A program made the position numbers and the translations under genes. This document shows positions 19,164 to 28,889 of a stretch of 64,000 nt of DNA, one piece after another; the first letter of the stretch is position 1, and every line of letters begins with the position of its first letter. The notes under the pieces were generated by a model that saw nothing but the letters and a program-made list of their open reading frames with translations, was not told the origin of the DNA and did no database searches. This DNA is from VAZQ01 sp035293945 (GTDB lineage: Bacteria; Pseudomonadota; Alphaproteobacteria; Rhizobiales; Xanthobacteraceae): NCBI GenBank assembly GCA_035293945.1, contig DATGLV010000034.1:124001-188000 (forward strand). The letters are read 5' to 3'.

Positions 19164-21763
19164 CTTCCTTCTCACATCTCGCCCCCTCCCCCTCCTCGGC
19201 TCGTCCGGCACGGGGGCGCTTCGCCGGTCTGCAGCTGGCGCTGCGCCTGGCAGCACGCGATCTACGCGGTGGCTTGCGCGGCTTCTACGTGTTCATCCTC
19301 TGCATCGCGCTCGGCGTCATGGCGATTGCCGGCGTCGGTTCGGTGGCGGCAAGCTTGACTGACGGGATCGCCCGCGAGGGCCGCGTGCTCTTGGGCGGAG
19401 ACATCTCCTTCTCGCTCATCCCCAATGAGGCAAGCGCAGCCGAGCGCGCGTTTCTGGAAACCCAGGGGCGTCTCGCGGTCGCTGCCACCTTTCGGGCCAT
19501 GGCGCGAACCGACGACGGCCGTAGCGCGCTGGTGGAGGTCAAGACGGTCGATCAGGCCTATCCGATGTACGGGGCGGTCGTGCTCGACCCCGCCGCGCCA
19601 CTCAGCACGGTCCTGCAACAACACGGCGACGCATTCGGAGCCGCCGCCGATCCGACACTGCTGGCGCGGCTTGATCTTGCGCCCGGCGCCACCATCAAGG
19701 TCGGCCAAGCCAGCATCCAGATTCGCGCGGCGCTCACCTCGGAGCCGGACAAGATCGCGGGCGGGATTGGATTCGGACCGCGGCTGCTCATCAGCGAGGA
19801 GGCCTTGCGGGCGACCGGATTATTGCAGCCCGGAAGTCTCGTGCGCTGGCATTATCGGCTTAAGCTCCCCGCACAGGCTTCTGCCGAGGCCGATGTGAGC
19901 CGGGTGGTGGCCGCCGCCGCGCGCGAGTTTCCCGATGCCGGCTGGGAAGTGCGGACGCGCACAAATGCCTCGCCCTCACTCGAGCAGGACGTCGAACGCT
20001 TCACCCAATATCTGACGCTGGTCGGGCTGACCGCGCTCCTGGTCGGCGGCGTCGGGGTCGCCAATGCGATCAAAGACCATCTCGAGCGCAAGCGTACCGT
20101 CATCGCGACACTGAAATCGGTCGGCGCGACCGGCTCCGAGATATTCACGATCTATTTGCTGCAGGCGATCGGGCTCGCGGCAATCAGCGCGGTGCCGGGG
20201 CTCGCAATCGGCGCCGTACTGCCGTTCGCGATCGCCTGGGCATTCGGCGCCATGCTGCCGCTGCCGCTCGCACCGGGGCTGCATATGGGCGCGTTGGGGC
20301 TTGCGTTCCTGTACGGCATTCTCACCGCGGTCGCGTTCGCGCTGTGGCCGCTCGGCCGTGCCCACGACGTGCCGGTGTCGACGCTGTTCCGCGACGAGGT
20401 TGCGCCGGATCCGCGGTGGCCGCGCAGCATCTACATCATGGCGACCGTCCTGGTCGTGGGCGTGCTCGCCGGCCTGGCGGTGCTGCTCGCCCATGATCAT
20501 CGGATAGCGGCCATCTTCGTTGCGGCAGCCGCGTTGGTGCTCGCAACGCTGCGATTGGTCGCCGGATTGTTGAAGCAGCTGGCGCGCCGCTTGCCGCATG
20601 CGCATGCCACCGTGCTGCGCATCGCGATCGCCAACATCTCCCGGCCCGGGGCACTGACCACGAGTGTCGTGCTGTCACTTGGTCTGGGCCTCGCCGTTCT
20701 GGTCACCGTGATCGAGATCGACGGCAATCTGCGCGCCCAGTTCATGGCGGCGCTGCCGGAACGAGCGCCGTCGTTCTTCTTTCTCGATATTCCTTCGACA
20801 CAGGCGCGCCGGTTCGACGATGCGGTGCGCGCGCATGCTCCCGACGCAACACTCGAGCGGGTGCCGATGCTGCGCGGGCGCATCGTCGCCGCCAACGGCA
20901 TCCCGGTCGAAAAGCTCAAGCCCTCGTCCAACGCCGCCTGGGTGCTGCAAAGCGACCGCGGCATCACTTACGCGGAGCAAGTGCCCGCGGGCTCACGCGT
21001 CGTGGAAGGCGAATGGTGGAAGCCGGATGACCACGGCCCGCCGCTCGTCTCGTTCGAGCAGAGGATCGCCCAAGGGCTCGGTCTCAAGCTCGGCGACAGC
21101 GTCACCGTCAACGTGCTCGGGCGGCTCATCACCGCGCGCATCGCCAATCTGCGGGCGCTCGACTGGCAAAGCCTCGGAATCAATTTCGTGATGGTGTTCT
21201 CGCCCGCCACCTTCCGGGATGCACCGCATACCGACATCGCGACCTTGACCTATCCGGGCGGAAGCACGCCTGCGCAGGAGATGGCACTGCTGAAAGCGAT
21301 GGCGGACGACTTCCCCTCCGTCACCACGGTGCGGGTGCGCGACGCGCTCGATGCGGTCGCCCATGTGGTGACCAACCTGGTGCTCGGCCTGCACGGAGCG
21401 ACCGTGCTGACCTTGCTGACCGCGCTTCTGGTGCTCGCAGGAGCGCTTGCCTCCGGGCATGAGAACAGAGTGCATGATGCGGTGGTGCTGAAGGTGCTGG
21501 GCGCCACGCGCAGGCGGCTCATCAGCGCCTATGTGCTGGAATATTTGTTGATCGGCAGCGCCACAGCCTTGTTCGGCATCGCGGCCGGCTCGGCCGCGGC
21601 GGCGCTCATCGTCACCCGGGTGATGGACCTCTCGTTCGAATGGCTCGCCGGACCGGCATTCGCGGCGGCGGCGGTCGCCATTGCGGCGACGGTGCTGCTC
21701 GGCCTCCTGGGGACCTTCGCGGCACTCGGGCAAAAGCCGGCGCCGGTGCTGCGCAATCTTTAG
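19160..21763 (+). CDS. ABC transporter permease, FtsX/YbbP-like
   Basis: An 867-residue permease with two FtsX-type modules, like YbbP. A first membrane helix near residues 35-55 (FYVFILCIALGVMAIAGVG) precedes a large periplasmic domain, then membrane helices including GLTALLVGGVGVANAI and the conserved TLKSVGATGSEIF. A second periplasmic domain and a C-terminal helix set with LKVLGATRRRLI follow. The GTG start overlaps the ATPase stop, so the two are surely co-translated. The open frame upstream lies inside the ATPase gene and was excluded. Confidence 0.92.
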   Translation: MTSFSHLAPSPSSARPARGRFAGLQLALRLAARDLRGGLRGFYVFILCIALGVMAIAGVGSVAASLTDGIAREGRVLLGGDISFSLIPNEASAAERAFLETQGRLAVAATFRAMARTDDGRSALVEVKTVDQAYPMYGAVVLDPAAPLSTVLQQHGDAFGAAADPTLLARLDLAPGATIKVGQASIQIRAALTSEPDKIAGGIGFGPRLLISEEALRATGLLQPGSLVRWHYRLKLPAQASAEADVSRVVAAAAREFPDAGWEVRTRTNASPSLEQDVERFTQYLTLVGLTALLVGGVGVANAIKDHLERKRTVIATLKSVGATGSEIFTIYLLQAIGLAAISAVPGLAIGAVLPFAIAWAFGAMLPLPLAPGLHMGALGLAFLYGILTAVAFALWPLGRAHDVPVSTLFRDEVAPDPRWPRSIYIMATVLVVGVLAGLAVLLAHDHRIAAIFVAAAALVLATLRLVAGLLKQLARRLPHAHATVLRIAIANISRPGALTTSVVLSLGLGLAVLVTVIEIDGNLRAQFMAALPERAPSFFFLDIPSTQARRFDDAVRAHAPDATLERVPMLRGRIVAANGIPVEKLKPSSNAAWVLQSDRGITYAEQVPAGSRVVEGEWWKPDDHGPPLVSFEQRIAQGLGLKLGDSVTVNVLGRLITARIANLRALDWQSLGINFVMVFSPATFRDAPHTDIATLTYPGGSTPAQEMALLKAMADDFPSVTTVRVRDALDAVAHVVTNLVLGLHGATVLTLLTALLVLAGALASGHENRVHDAVVLKVLGATRRRLISAYVLEYLLIGSATALFGIAAGSAAAALIVTRVMDLSFEWLAGPAFAAAAVAIAATVLLGLLGTFAALGQKPAPVLRNL

Positions 21764-22031
21764 GATCGGAGGCGGTGCCGGGTTCTCCCGAAAAAAGGAC
21801 CTGCGCCGGCGCAAAGACAATGCAAAGGTGCCACATTGCCGCCTTGTAACCTGCCAGCTGCTTAATGTTGCGGCCATCCGCCGCTTCGTTTCGTGTTAAC
21901 AATTCCGCTGCCCGGCATCTGGCGCGGCGCTCGCGTCCGCACTAGATTCCGCGCATCGGGCGTCCGCTGGGTAGATCGGCACGCCCCCGCATCCGGACGG
22001 TGCGCCGGAGACCAAGAGAGAGGAAATTCCA

Positions 22032-22796
22032 ATGTCGGATTTCGACCGGAACTACGCGACGGCTACGCGCGGCGTCGGCGCGGGCCGGGCAGTTGCGATC
22101 GATGCAGGCCTGCGCGCCTACATGCTTCGCGTCTACAACTACATGGCCATGGGCGTGGCGCTGACCGGCGTCGTCGCGTGGTTCACCTTCCAGGCGGCGG
22201 TGGTGACCAATTCGGCCGGCTCGATCGTCGGCCTTACGCAATTTGGTCACACGATCTTCGGCGGGTTCATGCCGATCGTCCTGGTCTTCGCGACGCTGGG
22301 GTTGGTGATGTTCATCAGCTTCCGCATCGATCGGCTCGAACCGTCGACGGCGCTAACGCTATTTCTAGCCTACTCGGCGCTGGTAGGACTGATGCTGTCC
22401 TCGGTATTCCTGGCCTACACGCTGACCTCGATAACGCGCGTGTTCTTCATCTCGGCGGCCTCCTTCGGCGCGCTGAGCCTCTACGGGTATACGACGCAAC
22501 GCGACCTATCGCCGTTCGGCGCGTTCCTCTTCATGGGCCTGATCGGCGTCGTGCTGGCGAGCTTGGTGGCGATGTTCTTCCCCAGCCCGGGCCTCACATT
22601 CGTGATCTCGGTCGTCGGCGTGCTGGTGTTCGCCGGCCTTACCGCTTGGGACACGCAGCGGATCAAGGAAATGTATAGCGCGATGGACGACGGCACTATC
22701 GCCGGCCGCAAGGCCGTGATGGGCGCCCTGAAGCTCTATCTCGACTTCATCAACCTGTTCCTGTTCCTGCTCCGCCTGATGGGCGACCGCCGCTGA
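22032..22796 (+). CDS. Bax inhibitor-1/YccA family membrane protein
   Basis: A 254-residue integral membrane protein of the BI-1 family with about seven hydrophobic segments. Family features include the N-terminal AYMLRVYNYMAMGVALTG, SLYGYTT in the fifth segment region, and the C-terminal LTAWDTQRIKEMY and KLYLDFINLFLFLLRL. Relatives leak calcium or interact with FtsH; the role here is unknown. A good GAGAGGAAA ribosome site precedes the ATG. It stands alone with its own terminator. Confidence 0.93.
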   Translation: MSDFDRNYATATRGVGAGRAVAIDAGLRAYMLRVYNYMAMGVALTGVVAWFTFQAAVVTNSAGSIVGLTQFGHTIFGGFMPIVLVFATLGLVMFISFRIDRLEPSTALTLFLAYSALVGLMLSSVFLAYTLTSITRVFFISAASFGALSLYGYTTQRDLSPFGAFLFMGLIGVVLASLVAMFFPSPGLTFVISVVGVLVFAGLTAWDTQRIKEMYSAMDDGTIAGRKAVMGALKLYLDFINLFLFLLRLMGDRR

Positions 22797-22818
22797 TCGG
22801 CTGGATCTTTCAGACTTC

Positions 22819-22855
22819 AGCGCTCCGGCCAAAAAGCCGGGGCGCTTTTGTTTTG
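22819..22855 (+). terminator. rho-independent terminator after the BI-1 gene
   Basis: AGCGCTCCGGC and GCCGGGGCGCT form an 11-base stem with one mismatch around a short A-rich loop, followed by TTTTGTTTT. It lies 22 bases past the BI-1 stop codon. Confidence 0.85.
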
Positions 22856-22892
22856 CGCCCGCGCAGAGGGTTGCGCGCTAGGATCATCAACC

Positions 22893-23405
22893 ATGCCTGC
22901 GACCTCCATCCGACCTGCCGATCCCGACGACCTGGCGGCCATCACCCGCATCTATGCGGATGCTGTACGGCTGGGCACCGCCTCCTTCGAGATCGAGCCG
23001 CCTGACCTTGCCGAGATGGGACGCCGCTTTGCGCAGTTGCGTGAAGGCGGCTTCCCTTATCTGGTCGCGGAAGGGGCGGGCGAAGTCGTCGGCTACGCGT
23101 ATGCAGGGCCCTACCGCACGCGACCGGCCTATCGTTTCACCGTCGAAGATTCGATCTATATCGCGCCGGACCACCAGCGCCGTGGGATCGGCCGCGCTCT
23201 GCTCGATACGCTGATTAGTCAAGCGCAAGCACGCGGCTTCAGCCAGATGATCGCTGTGATCGGCGATTCCGATCAACCGGCCTCCATTGGACTGCACACT
23301 GCCGCGGGATTTCGCATGGTCGGCACATTCGAAGCGATCGGCTTCAAGTTCGACCGCTGGCTCGACACCGTGCTGATGCAGCGCGCCTTAGGCGCCAGTG
23401 TATGA
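22893..23405 (+). CDS. GNAT acetyltransferase, phosphinothricin-acetyltransferase-like
   Basis: A 170-residue GNAT enzyme of the PAT/MddA type, which acetylates phosphinothricin-like or methionine-sulfone/sulfoximine compounds. Seen: IRPADPDDLAAITRIYADAV at the start, GYAYAGPYRTRPAYRFTVED typical of this subgroup, and the acetyl-CoA loop QRRGIGRALLD. The ATG at 22893 was chosen because homology begins there. It is convergent with the DUF2794 gene, 16 bases away. Confidence 0.88.
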   Translation: MPATSIRPADPDDLAAITRIYADAVRLGTASFEIEPPDLAEMGRRFAQLREGGFPYLVAEGAGEVVGYAYAGPYRTRPAYRFTVEDSIYIAPDHQRRGIGRALLDTLISQAQARGFSQMIAVIGDSDQPASIGLHTAAGFRMVGTFEAIGFKFDRWLDTVLMQRALGASV

Positions 23406-23421
23406 CGTACCGGGAGATCAA

Positions 23422-23871
23422 TCAGCTCGCGACCACCGCCAAGGACCTGTCGATCGCGCGCAGGACCCGCTCGAGCTCATGACCGCGGCGGACGATAAGA
23501 CCGGTCGCCGAGATCACGCTGTAGGCGCCTTGGCGGCGCGCGAGCCGCGGGTTCTTTTCGATGCGGTAGAGCGGCATCTCGCTGGAGCGGCGGAAGACCG
23601 AGAACACGGCGCGGTCTTTGAAAAAATCAATCGCATAATCGCGCCACTCGCCGGCCGCGACCTTGCGGCCGTAGAGGCCGAACAACCGGTTTAGCTCGGC
23701 CCGATCGAAGGTGACCGGGTTGGCGGGTTGGTTGGGAGCGGCTGGGATCGAATTGATCAGAAAAGGCTTTAGGCGGCCAGGGGCGGCGTTGGCGGCGGAA
23801 ATGCTGCGTGGACCGGCGGGGGCGTCCCCGCGAACCTGGCTCGGCTCACTTTCGCCCGGACCGGTAATCAT
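23422..23871 (-). CDS. DUF2794 family protein
   Basis: A 149-residue protein. The last ~100 residues match the alphaproteobacterial DUF2794 family: VTFDRAELNRLFGLYGRKVA, WRDYAIDFFKDRAVFSVFRR, LYRIEKNPRLARRQGAYSV. The N-terminal ~45 residues are low-complexity. No catalytic motif is evident and no function is known. The ATG lies 16 bases from a 16-bp tandem repeat that could be an operator. Confidence 0.85.
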   Translation of the reverse strand: MITGPGESEPSQVRGDAPAGPRSISAANAAPGRLKPFLINSIPAAPNQPANPVTFDRAELNRLFGLYGRKVAAGEWRDYAIDFFKDRAVFSVFRRSSEMPLYRIEKNPRLARRQGAYSVISATGLIVRRGHELERVLRAIDRSLAVVAS

Positions 23872-23887
23872 GCGGCGCCTCCCATTT

Positions 23888-23919
23888 GAAGTGTGACTGT
23901 GATGAAGTGTGACTGTGAT
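23888..23919. repeat. two perfect tandem copies of a 16-bp sequence
   Basis: GAAGTGTGACTGTGAT occurs at 23888-23903 and again at 23904-23919 with no gap. It sits immediately upstream of the DUF2794 start, on the non-coding side, where a promoter or operator would be. Confidence 0.85.
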
Positions 23920-24324
23920 TTGACAGATGATCGCGCCGGACGCGCGCGCGGGCAAGAGGTACGATGGAGGACAATGTCGCGCTGGTGCGAGCACGCGGCC
24001 GGAACAGAGCACTCGGCCTCACGGATTCTTCAATAACATCATAATACTGCCCAATTTCGGCCAAGCGCGCGCCAAGCTGAAATGTGACACGTTTGGTCGT
24101 TGCCTCAGGGCCCGGTCTGCCTTCGAGCACCGGATTCCTCAGCCCCCAGCCCCCCGGGGTTTGGAGCGGATCGGGCCCGAGAAACGCGCGCTAATCCGAC
24201 AACAGCAAGCGGCTGACGGCCTCTTCGTCGCAAGGCGGGCGCGCGGTATCCGGGTCGCGCAATCACGACAGCTGCACCCACACGGGACGGTGCGGCGGAC
24301 GTGGCCCGGCTCTGATCTAATTCG
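23920..24324. other. 405-bp stretch without a gene
   Basis: The span between the DUF2794 upstream repeat and the DUF1223 stop codon. It contains a C/G-homopolymer tract near 24142-24160 but no reading frame with family resemblance on either strand, no tRNA-like fold and no strong terminator. Part of it must hold the DUF2794 promoter. Confidence 0.4.
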
Positions 24325-25077
24325 TTAGTGAAGGGAGGTCGCGGCCGCGCCGTATACCGCGCTTGGCTTTTCGACCGTGCCGCTCTGCACCAGCACGACG
24401 GCTTCATCAATGCCGTCCCCGATTTCCCGAACCGGCAGGGTCCAGGCTTGGTCATTGCCGTCCCAGGTTCCGAGCTTCAGCCATTGCCGTGCGACGTTGT
24501 GGTAGGTGATGGTCTTGCCGCGATTTTCCCCACGGCCGATGGCGACTGTCGCCGCTTTGAGCAGCCCGCAAATCCAAACCTCCGCCGGCGAACGTCCCTC
24601 CGCGCCACCCGGCACGCTCACGCGAAGCTCGCCATCGGAGAGCCCCATAGTGACCGGCAGGGTCAGCGCCATTCCGCTCTTGCGGGATAGCGCAATCGCG
24701 GCCTCGATCGCATCGCGGTCGCTGCCGAGCGCATGCATGCTGCCGTTCACCACCACCTGCGGGGTGTAGACTTCCCGATCGCCTCGCATCCGCGAATAGG
24801 CGCGCTGGCGCGCCGAATTGCGCGGATCGGCAAGTGTGTCCTTCCAGCCCAGATAGTCCCAGTAGTCGATCGGCAGGCTGATCGGAATGAGGGAGGGATC
24901 GGTGGTGAACTGGGCCAGCAGCTTGTCGGCCGGCGGGCAGGACGAGCAGCCCTGCGACGTAAACAATTCGATGACGGCGCGCGGCCCGGCACCTGCATAT
25001 GAGGAAGCGGTAGTGAAGGCAATGACGACCGCACACGCCAAGCAATCGCGCACCAAGCCATCACGCACCATGACCAT
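24325..25077 (-). CDS. exported DUF1223 thioredoxin-like protein
   Basis: A 250-residue DUF1223 protein. Residues 1-30 look like a signal peptide ending near ASSYAGA. The core begins AVIELFTSQGCSSCPPADKL, a thioredoxin-fold CxxC motif (Cys-Ser-Ser-Cys), followed by LPIDYWDYLGWKDTLA and YTPQVVVNG, all typical for the family. The CxxC plus export suggests a periplasmic redox role, but none is established. Two ATGs (25077, 25071) are possible. It lies downstream of acnA on the same strand, 258 bases away. Confidence 0.9.
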   Translation of the reverse strand: MVMVRDGLVRDCLACAVVIAFTTASSYAGAGPRAVIELFTSQGCSSCPPADKLLAQFTTDPSLIPISLPIDYWDYLGWKDTLADPRNSARQRAYSRMRGDREVYTPQVVVNGSMHALGSDRDAIEAAIALSRKSGMALTLPVTMGLSDGELRVSVPGGAEGRSPAEVWICGLLKAATVAIGRGENRGKTITYHNVARQWLKLGTWDGNDQAWTLPVREIGDGIDEAVVLVQSGTVEKPSAVYGAAATSLH

Positions 25078-25335
25078 CCTCCCCGCTCGTCGTCACGCGA
25101 AGCTCGCGCGCGGGCATCATGCAAACATCATCATGCTCGACCGTCATCGCGAACTATGAAGCAAGCAATGAACGTCCACCCGCCGCGCGCGCAGCATAAT
25201 TCTGGGCGCGCGTGTTGAAGCCCTGCTCTGCGGCTGGCTTGACTCGGGCCGGCCGCTGACGCGGTCGGCTGACCGCGAGTGTTAATCAGGTGTTTGATCA
25301 CCGGCCAGTCAATTCGAGGTGAGGCGCCCGCCGCA

Positions 25336-28044
25336 TCACGCCGCCAACAGATGCCGCAGCACGAATTGCAGGATACCGCCGTTCTTGAAGTAGTCGAGCT
25401 CATCCAAGGTATCGATGCGGCAGATCAGCGGAACTCGCCTGAGCCTGCCGTCGGCGGCGACGATCTCCGCCATGAGCCGCTGGTGCGGCTTGAGCTCGCC
25501 TTGCAGGCCGCGGATCGTGACCTGCTCGCTCCCCTTGAGACCGAGCGACTGCCATGAGGTGCCCTCCTCGAAGACCAGGGGGAGCACGCCCATGCCGATC
25601 AGATTGGACCGGTGAATGCGCTCGAAGGATTGGGTGATGACGGCGCGCACGCCGAGCAGATTGACGCCCTTGGCCGCCCAATCGCGCGAGGAGCCGCTGC
25701 CGTATTCCTTGCCGGCGAAGATAACTAGCGGGACCTTCTCGGCTTTGTAGCGCATCGCCGCATCATAGATCGACATCTGCTCGCGCGACGGGTAGTGGAT
25801 GGTCACGCCACCTTCGACGCCGGGCACCATCTGGTTCTTCAGGCGAATATTGGCGAAGGTCCCGCGCAGCATCACCTCGTGATTGCCGCGCCTTGTGCCG
25901 TACTGGTTGAAGTCAAGCGGCTTGACCTTGTGGTCGGTGAGATATTTTCCGGCCGGCGACGCGAGCTTGATCGAGCCGGCCGGCGATATGTGATCGGTGG
26001 TGATCGAGTCGAGGAACAGCCCCAGCACGCGGGCATCGACGATATCGGTGAGCGGCGCGGGCGAACGCCCCATATCGACGAAATAGGGCGGGTTCTGCAC
26101 ATAGGTCGATTTGCTGTCCCAGGCGTAGGTGAGCGCGCCCTTCACCTTGATCTTGCGCCACAGCGCGTCGCCCTTGAATACGTCGCCGTATTTCTTGGCA
26201 AACATCTGCTTGGTGATGTTCTTGCGCACGAAGGACGTGACCTCCCGATTGCTCGGCCAGATGTCCTTGAGGAACACCTTCTTGCCGGACTTGTCGGTGC
26301 CAAGCGGCGAGCGGCTCAGGTCGACCTGCATGGAGCCGGCGATCGCGTAGGCGACCACGAGCGGCGGCGAGGCCAGGTAGTTCGCCCGCACGTCGGGATT
26401 GACCCGCGCCTCGAAATTGCGGTTGCCGGAGAGGACCGCGGCATTCACCAGATCGTGATCATTTATGGTCTTGGAGATTTCCGGCGCCAGCGGCCCGGAA
26501 TTGCCGATGCAGGTTGTGCACCCGAAGGCCACCAGGTTGAAACCGAGCTTGTCGAGGTCCTCCTGCAGTCCGGACTTGTCGAGATATTCGGCGACAACCT
26601 GCGAGCCGGGAGCGAGCGAGGTCTTGACCCACGGCTTGGTGGTCAGCCCCTTGGCGACGGCTTTGCGCGCCAGCAGACCGGCTCCCATCATGACGCTGGG
26701 ATTGGACGTGTTGGTGCAGGAGGTGATCGCGGCGATCACGACGTCGCCATGCCCGAGATCATGCGAACGCCCCTCGACCGGCAGCCGCTTGCCGAGCTCG
26801 CTGCCCTTGCCGAACTCCTTGTCGAGCGATGAGGCAAAGCCGTGCTTAGTGTCTTTGAGCGCGATGCGGTCCTGCGGCCGCTTCGGACCGGCAAGTGACG
26901 GCTCGACCTGCGACAGCTCGAGCTTGAGCACATCGGTGAAGATCGGGTCGGGCGTGGTCTTGGTGCGATAGAGGCCCTGAGCCTTGGCATAGGCTGCCAC
27001 GAGGGCGATGCGATCGGCCGGGCGGCCGGTGTCGCGCAGATATTGCAGCGTGTCGTCGTCGATCGGAAAGAACCCGCAGGTCGCACCGTATTCGGGCGAC
27101 ATGTTGCCGATCGTGGCGCGGTCCGCGATCGACAGATTGGCGAGGCCGGGGCCGAAAAACTCCACGAACTTGGCGACCACGCCGCGCTTGCGCAGCATCT
27201 GGGTCACGGTCAGCACCAGGTCGGTCGCGGTCACGCCCTCTTTCAGCTTGCCGGTCAGCTTGACGCCGATCACCTCGGGCAGGACCATCGAATAAGGCTG
27301 GCCGAGCATGGCGGCTTCCGCTTCGATGCCGCCGACGCCCCAGCCCAACACCGAAAGGCCGTTGACCATGGTGGTGTGCGAGTCCGTGCCCACCAGCGTG
27401 TCCGGATAGGCGAGCTCCATCGTCACGGCCTTGCCATCGACCTTGACCTTTTCCTTCCTGGTCCAGACCGTCTGCGCCAAATATTCAAGGTTGACCTGGT
27501 GGCAAATACCGGTGCCGGGCGGCACCACGCGGAAGTCCTCGAACGAGCGTTGCGCCCATTTGAGGAATTCATAGCGCTCCTGGTTCTGCTTGTATTCTTC
27601 CTCGACGTTCTTCTTGAAAGCCGCATTGCTGCCGGCCGCATTGACGATCACCGAATGATCGATCACCAGATCGACGGGCACGAGCGGATTGATCTTCTTG
27701 GGGTCGCCGCCGAGCTTCTTCATGGCGTCGCGCATCGCGGCCAGATCGACCACCGCCGGCACGCCGGTGAAGTCCTGCATCAGCACACGCGCCGGCCGGA
27801 AGGCGACCTCGCGCTCCGAGGTCTTGGTCTTGAGCCATTGCGCTACGCCCAGGAGGTCTTCCTTGGTGACCGAACGGCCGTCCTCGTTGCGCAGCAGATT
27901 TTCCAACAGCACCTTGAGCGAGAATGGCAGCCGGGCAATCCCCTTCAGGCCATTTTTTTCCGCGACCGGGAGACTGTAATAAGCGTAGGTCTTGGAACCC
28001 ACCTTGAGCGTCTTGCAGCACCTGAAGCTGTCGAGCGAAGTCAT
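25336..28044 (-). CDS. acnA: aconitate hydratase A
   Basis: Aconitase isomerises citrate and isocitrate with a 4Fe-4S cluster. The 902-residue protein has the three cluster cysteines in AITSCTNTSNPSVM and FGCTTCIGNSGPL, the substrate region GTDSHTTMVNGLSVLGWGVG, and the C-terminal swivel domain with AGKEYGSGSSRDWAAKG. The ATG at 28044 matches the family start; the upstream open frame (to 28458) overlaps ccmA and is not homologous. It is divergent from ccmA, a neighbour pair common in Bradyrhizobium-like genomes. Confidence 0.97.
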   Translation of the reverse strand: MTSLDSFRCCKTLKVGSKTYAYYSLPVAEKNGLKGIARLPFSLKVLLENLLRNEDGRSVTKEDLLGVAQWLKTKTSEREVAFRPARVLMQDFTGVPAVVDLAAMRDAMKKLGGDPKKINPLVPVDLVIDHSVIVNAAGSNAAFKKNVEEEYKQNQERYEFLKWAQRSFEDFRVVPPGTGICHQVNLEYLAQTVWTRKEKVKVDGKAVTMELAYPDTLVGTDSHTTMVNGLSVLGWGVGGIEAEAAMLGQPYSMVLPEVIGVKLTGKLKEGVTATDLVLTVTQMLRKRGVVAKFVEFFGPGLANLSIADRATIGNMSPEYGATCGFFPIDDDTLQYLRDTGRPADRIALVAAYAKAQGLYRTKTTPDPIFTDVLKLELSQVEPSLAGPKRPQDRIALKDTKHGFASSLDKEFGKGSELGKRLPVEGRSHDLGHGDVVIAAITSCTNTSNPSVMMGAGLLARKAVAKGLTTKPWVKTSLAPGSQVVAEYLDKSGLQEDLDKLGFNLVAFGCTTCIGNSGPLAPEISKTINDHDLVNAAVLSGNRNFEARVNPDVRANYLASPPLVVAYAIAGSMQVDLSRSPLGTDKSGKKVFLKDIWPSNREVTSFVRKNITKQMFAKKYGDVFKGDALWRKIKVKGALTYAWDSKSTYVQNPPYFVDMGRSPAPLTDIVDARVLGLFLDSITTDHISPAGSIKLASPAGKYLTDHKVKPLDFNQYGTRRGNHEVMLRGTFANIRLKNQMVPGVEGGVTIHYPSREQMSIYDAAMRYKAEKVPLVIFAGKEYGSGSSRDWAAKGVNLLGVRAVITQSFERIHRSNLIGMGVLPLVFEEGTSWQSLGLKGSEQVTIRGLQGELKPHQRLMAEIVAADGRLRRVPLICRIDTLDELDYFKNGGILQFVLRHLLAA

Positions 28045-28277
28045 TTTGGTCTTTCCCCCATCCGACCGGATTGAAGCATGGCGCGGCACCATGATACCAG
28101 CACGCCCCTGCAATCGCTGGCTACGATTCCGCGAGGGTTGCGCCAAACTGGCCCCGGATAATTGGGGCTTATAAGTTCTTTTTTGCTTGTGTTCCAGATA
28201 ATCAACGCGTTTCGAGGCTCGGCCGGGCGCGTGGCAGCCCTTCGGGGTGGGCAGGACGCGCCGGCAGGGGATGGGTG

Positions 28278-28889
28278 ATGCGTCTTTTGGGGTCCAATCT
28301 CGCCTGCGTCCGCGGAGGCCGCCAGATCTTTTCCGGCCTGAGCTTTGCGGTCGCTGCGGGCGAGGCGCTGGTGGTGCTCGGCCCCAATGGGGCTGGAAAA
28401 TCCTCGCTGCTGCGGCTTCTGGCCGGCTTGGTGACCCCCGCCGGCGGCGCCGTGGCACTCGAATATGGAGATCCGGAGCTCACGATTGGTGAGCAGGCCC
28501 ATTATCTCGGCCACCAGGATGCCCTCAAGGCTTCGCTCACCGTGACCGAGAACCTCTCCTTTTGGGCGCGTTATCTGGGGGGCGGTGCCGGCGGCGATGA
28601 GGTTGCGGCGGCACTTTCCGCGGTCGGGCTCGACGGCATTGGGGAGCTTCCCGCCGCTTACCTCTCCGCCGGACAGCGCCGTCGCCTGTCGATCGCCCGG
28701 CTGCTCGCAGTACGTCGGCCGATCTGGCTCCTGGACGAGCCGACGACCGCTCTCGACGTCAGTGCTCAGGCCCGGCTTTCCGGCTTCATGCGCGCGCACT
28801 TGAGTGATGGCGGGCTCATCGTCGCCGCCGCCCACGGGCCGATCGGCCTCGAGGGGGCCCGGGAAATGCGGCTGGGGAGCGCCGCATGA
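28278..28889 (+). CDS. ccmA: haem exporter ATP-binding protein CcmA
   Basis: The ATPase of the CcmABCD complex that releases holo-CcmE during cytochrome c maturation. The 203-residue protein has Walker A GPNGAGKSSLLRLLAG, signature YLSAGQRRRLSIARL, and Walker B WLLDEPTTALD. Short length is typical of CcmA. ATG at 28278 is preceded by CAGGGG; an in-frame GTG lies three bases earlier. Its stop overlaps the ccmB start by ATGA. Confidence 0.95.
   Translation: MRLLGSNLACVRGGRQIFSGLSFAVAAGEALVVLGPNGAGKSSLLRLLAGLVTPAGGAVALEYGDPELTIGEQAHYLGHQDALKASLTVTENLSFWARYLGGGAGGDEVAAALSAVGLDGIGELPAAYLSAGQRRRLSIARLLAVRRPIWLLDEPTTALDVSAQARLSGFMRAHLSDGGLIVAAAHGPIGLEGAREMRLGSAA

Noticed and set aside
25260..25277. 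CGCGGTC-GGCT-GACCGCG hairpin as acnA terminator
   Set aside because: The stem is only 7 bases and no T-run follows on the acnA strand.
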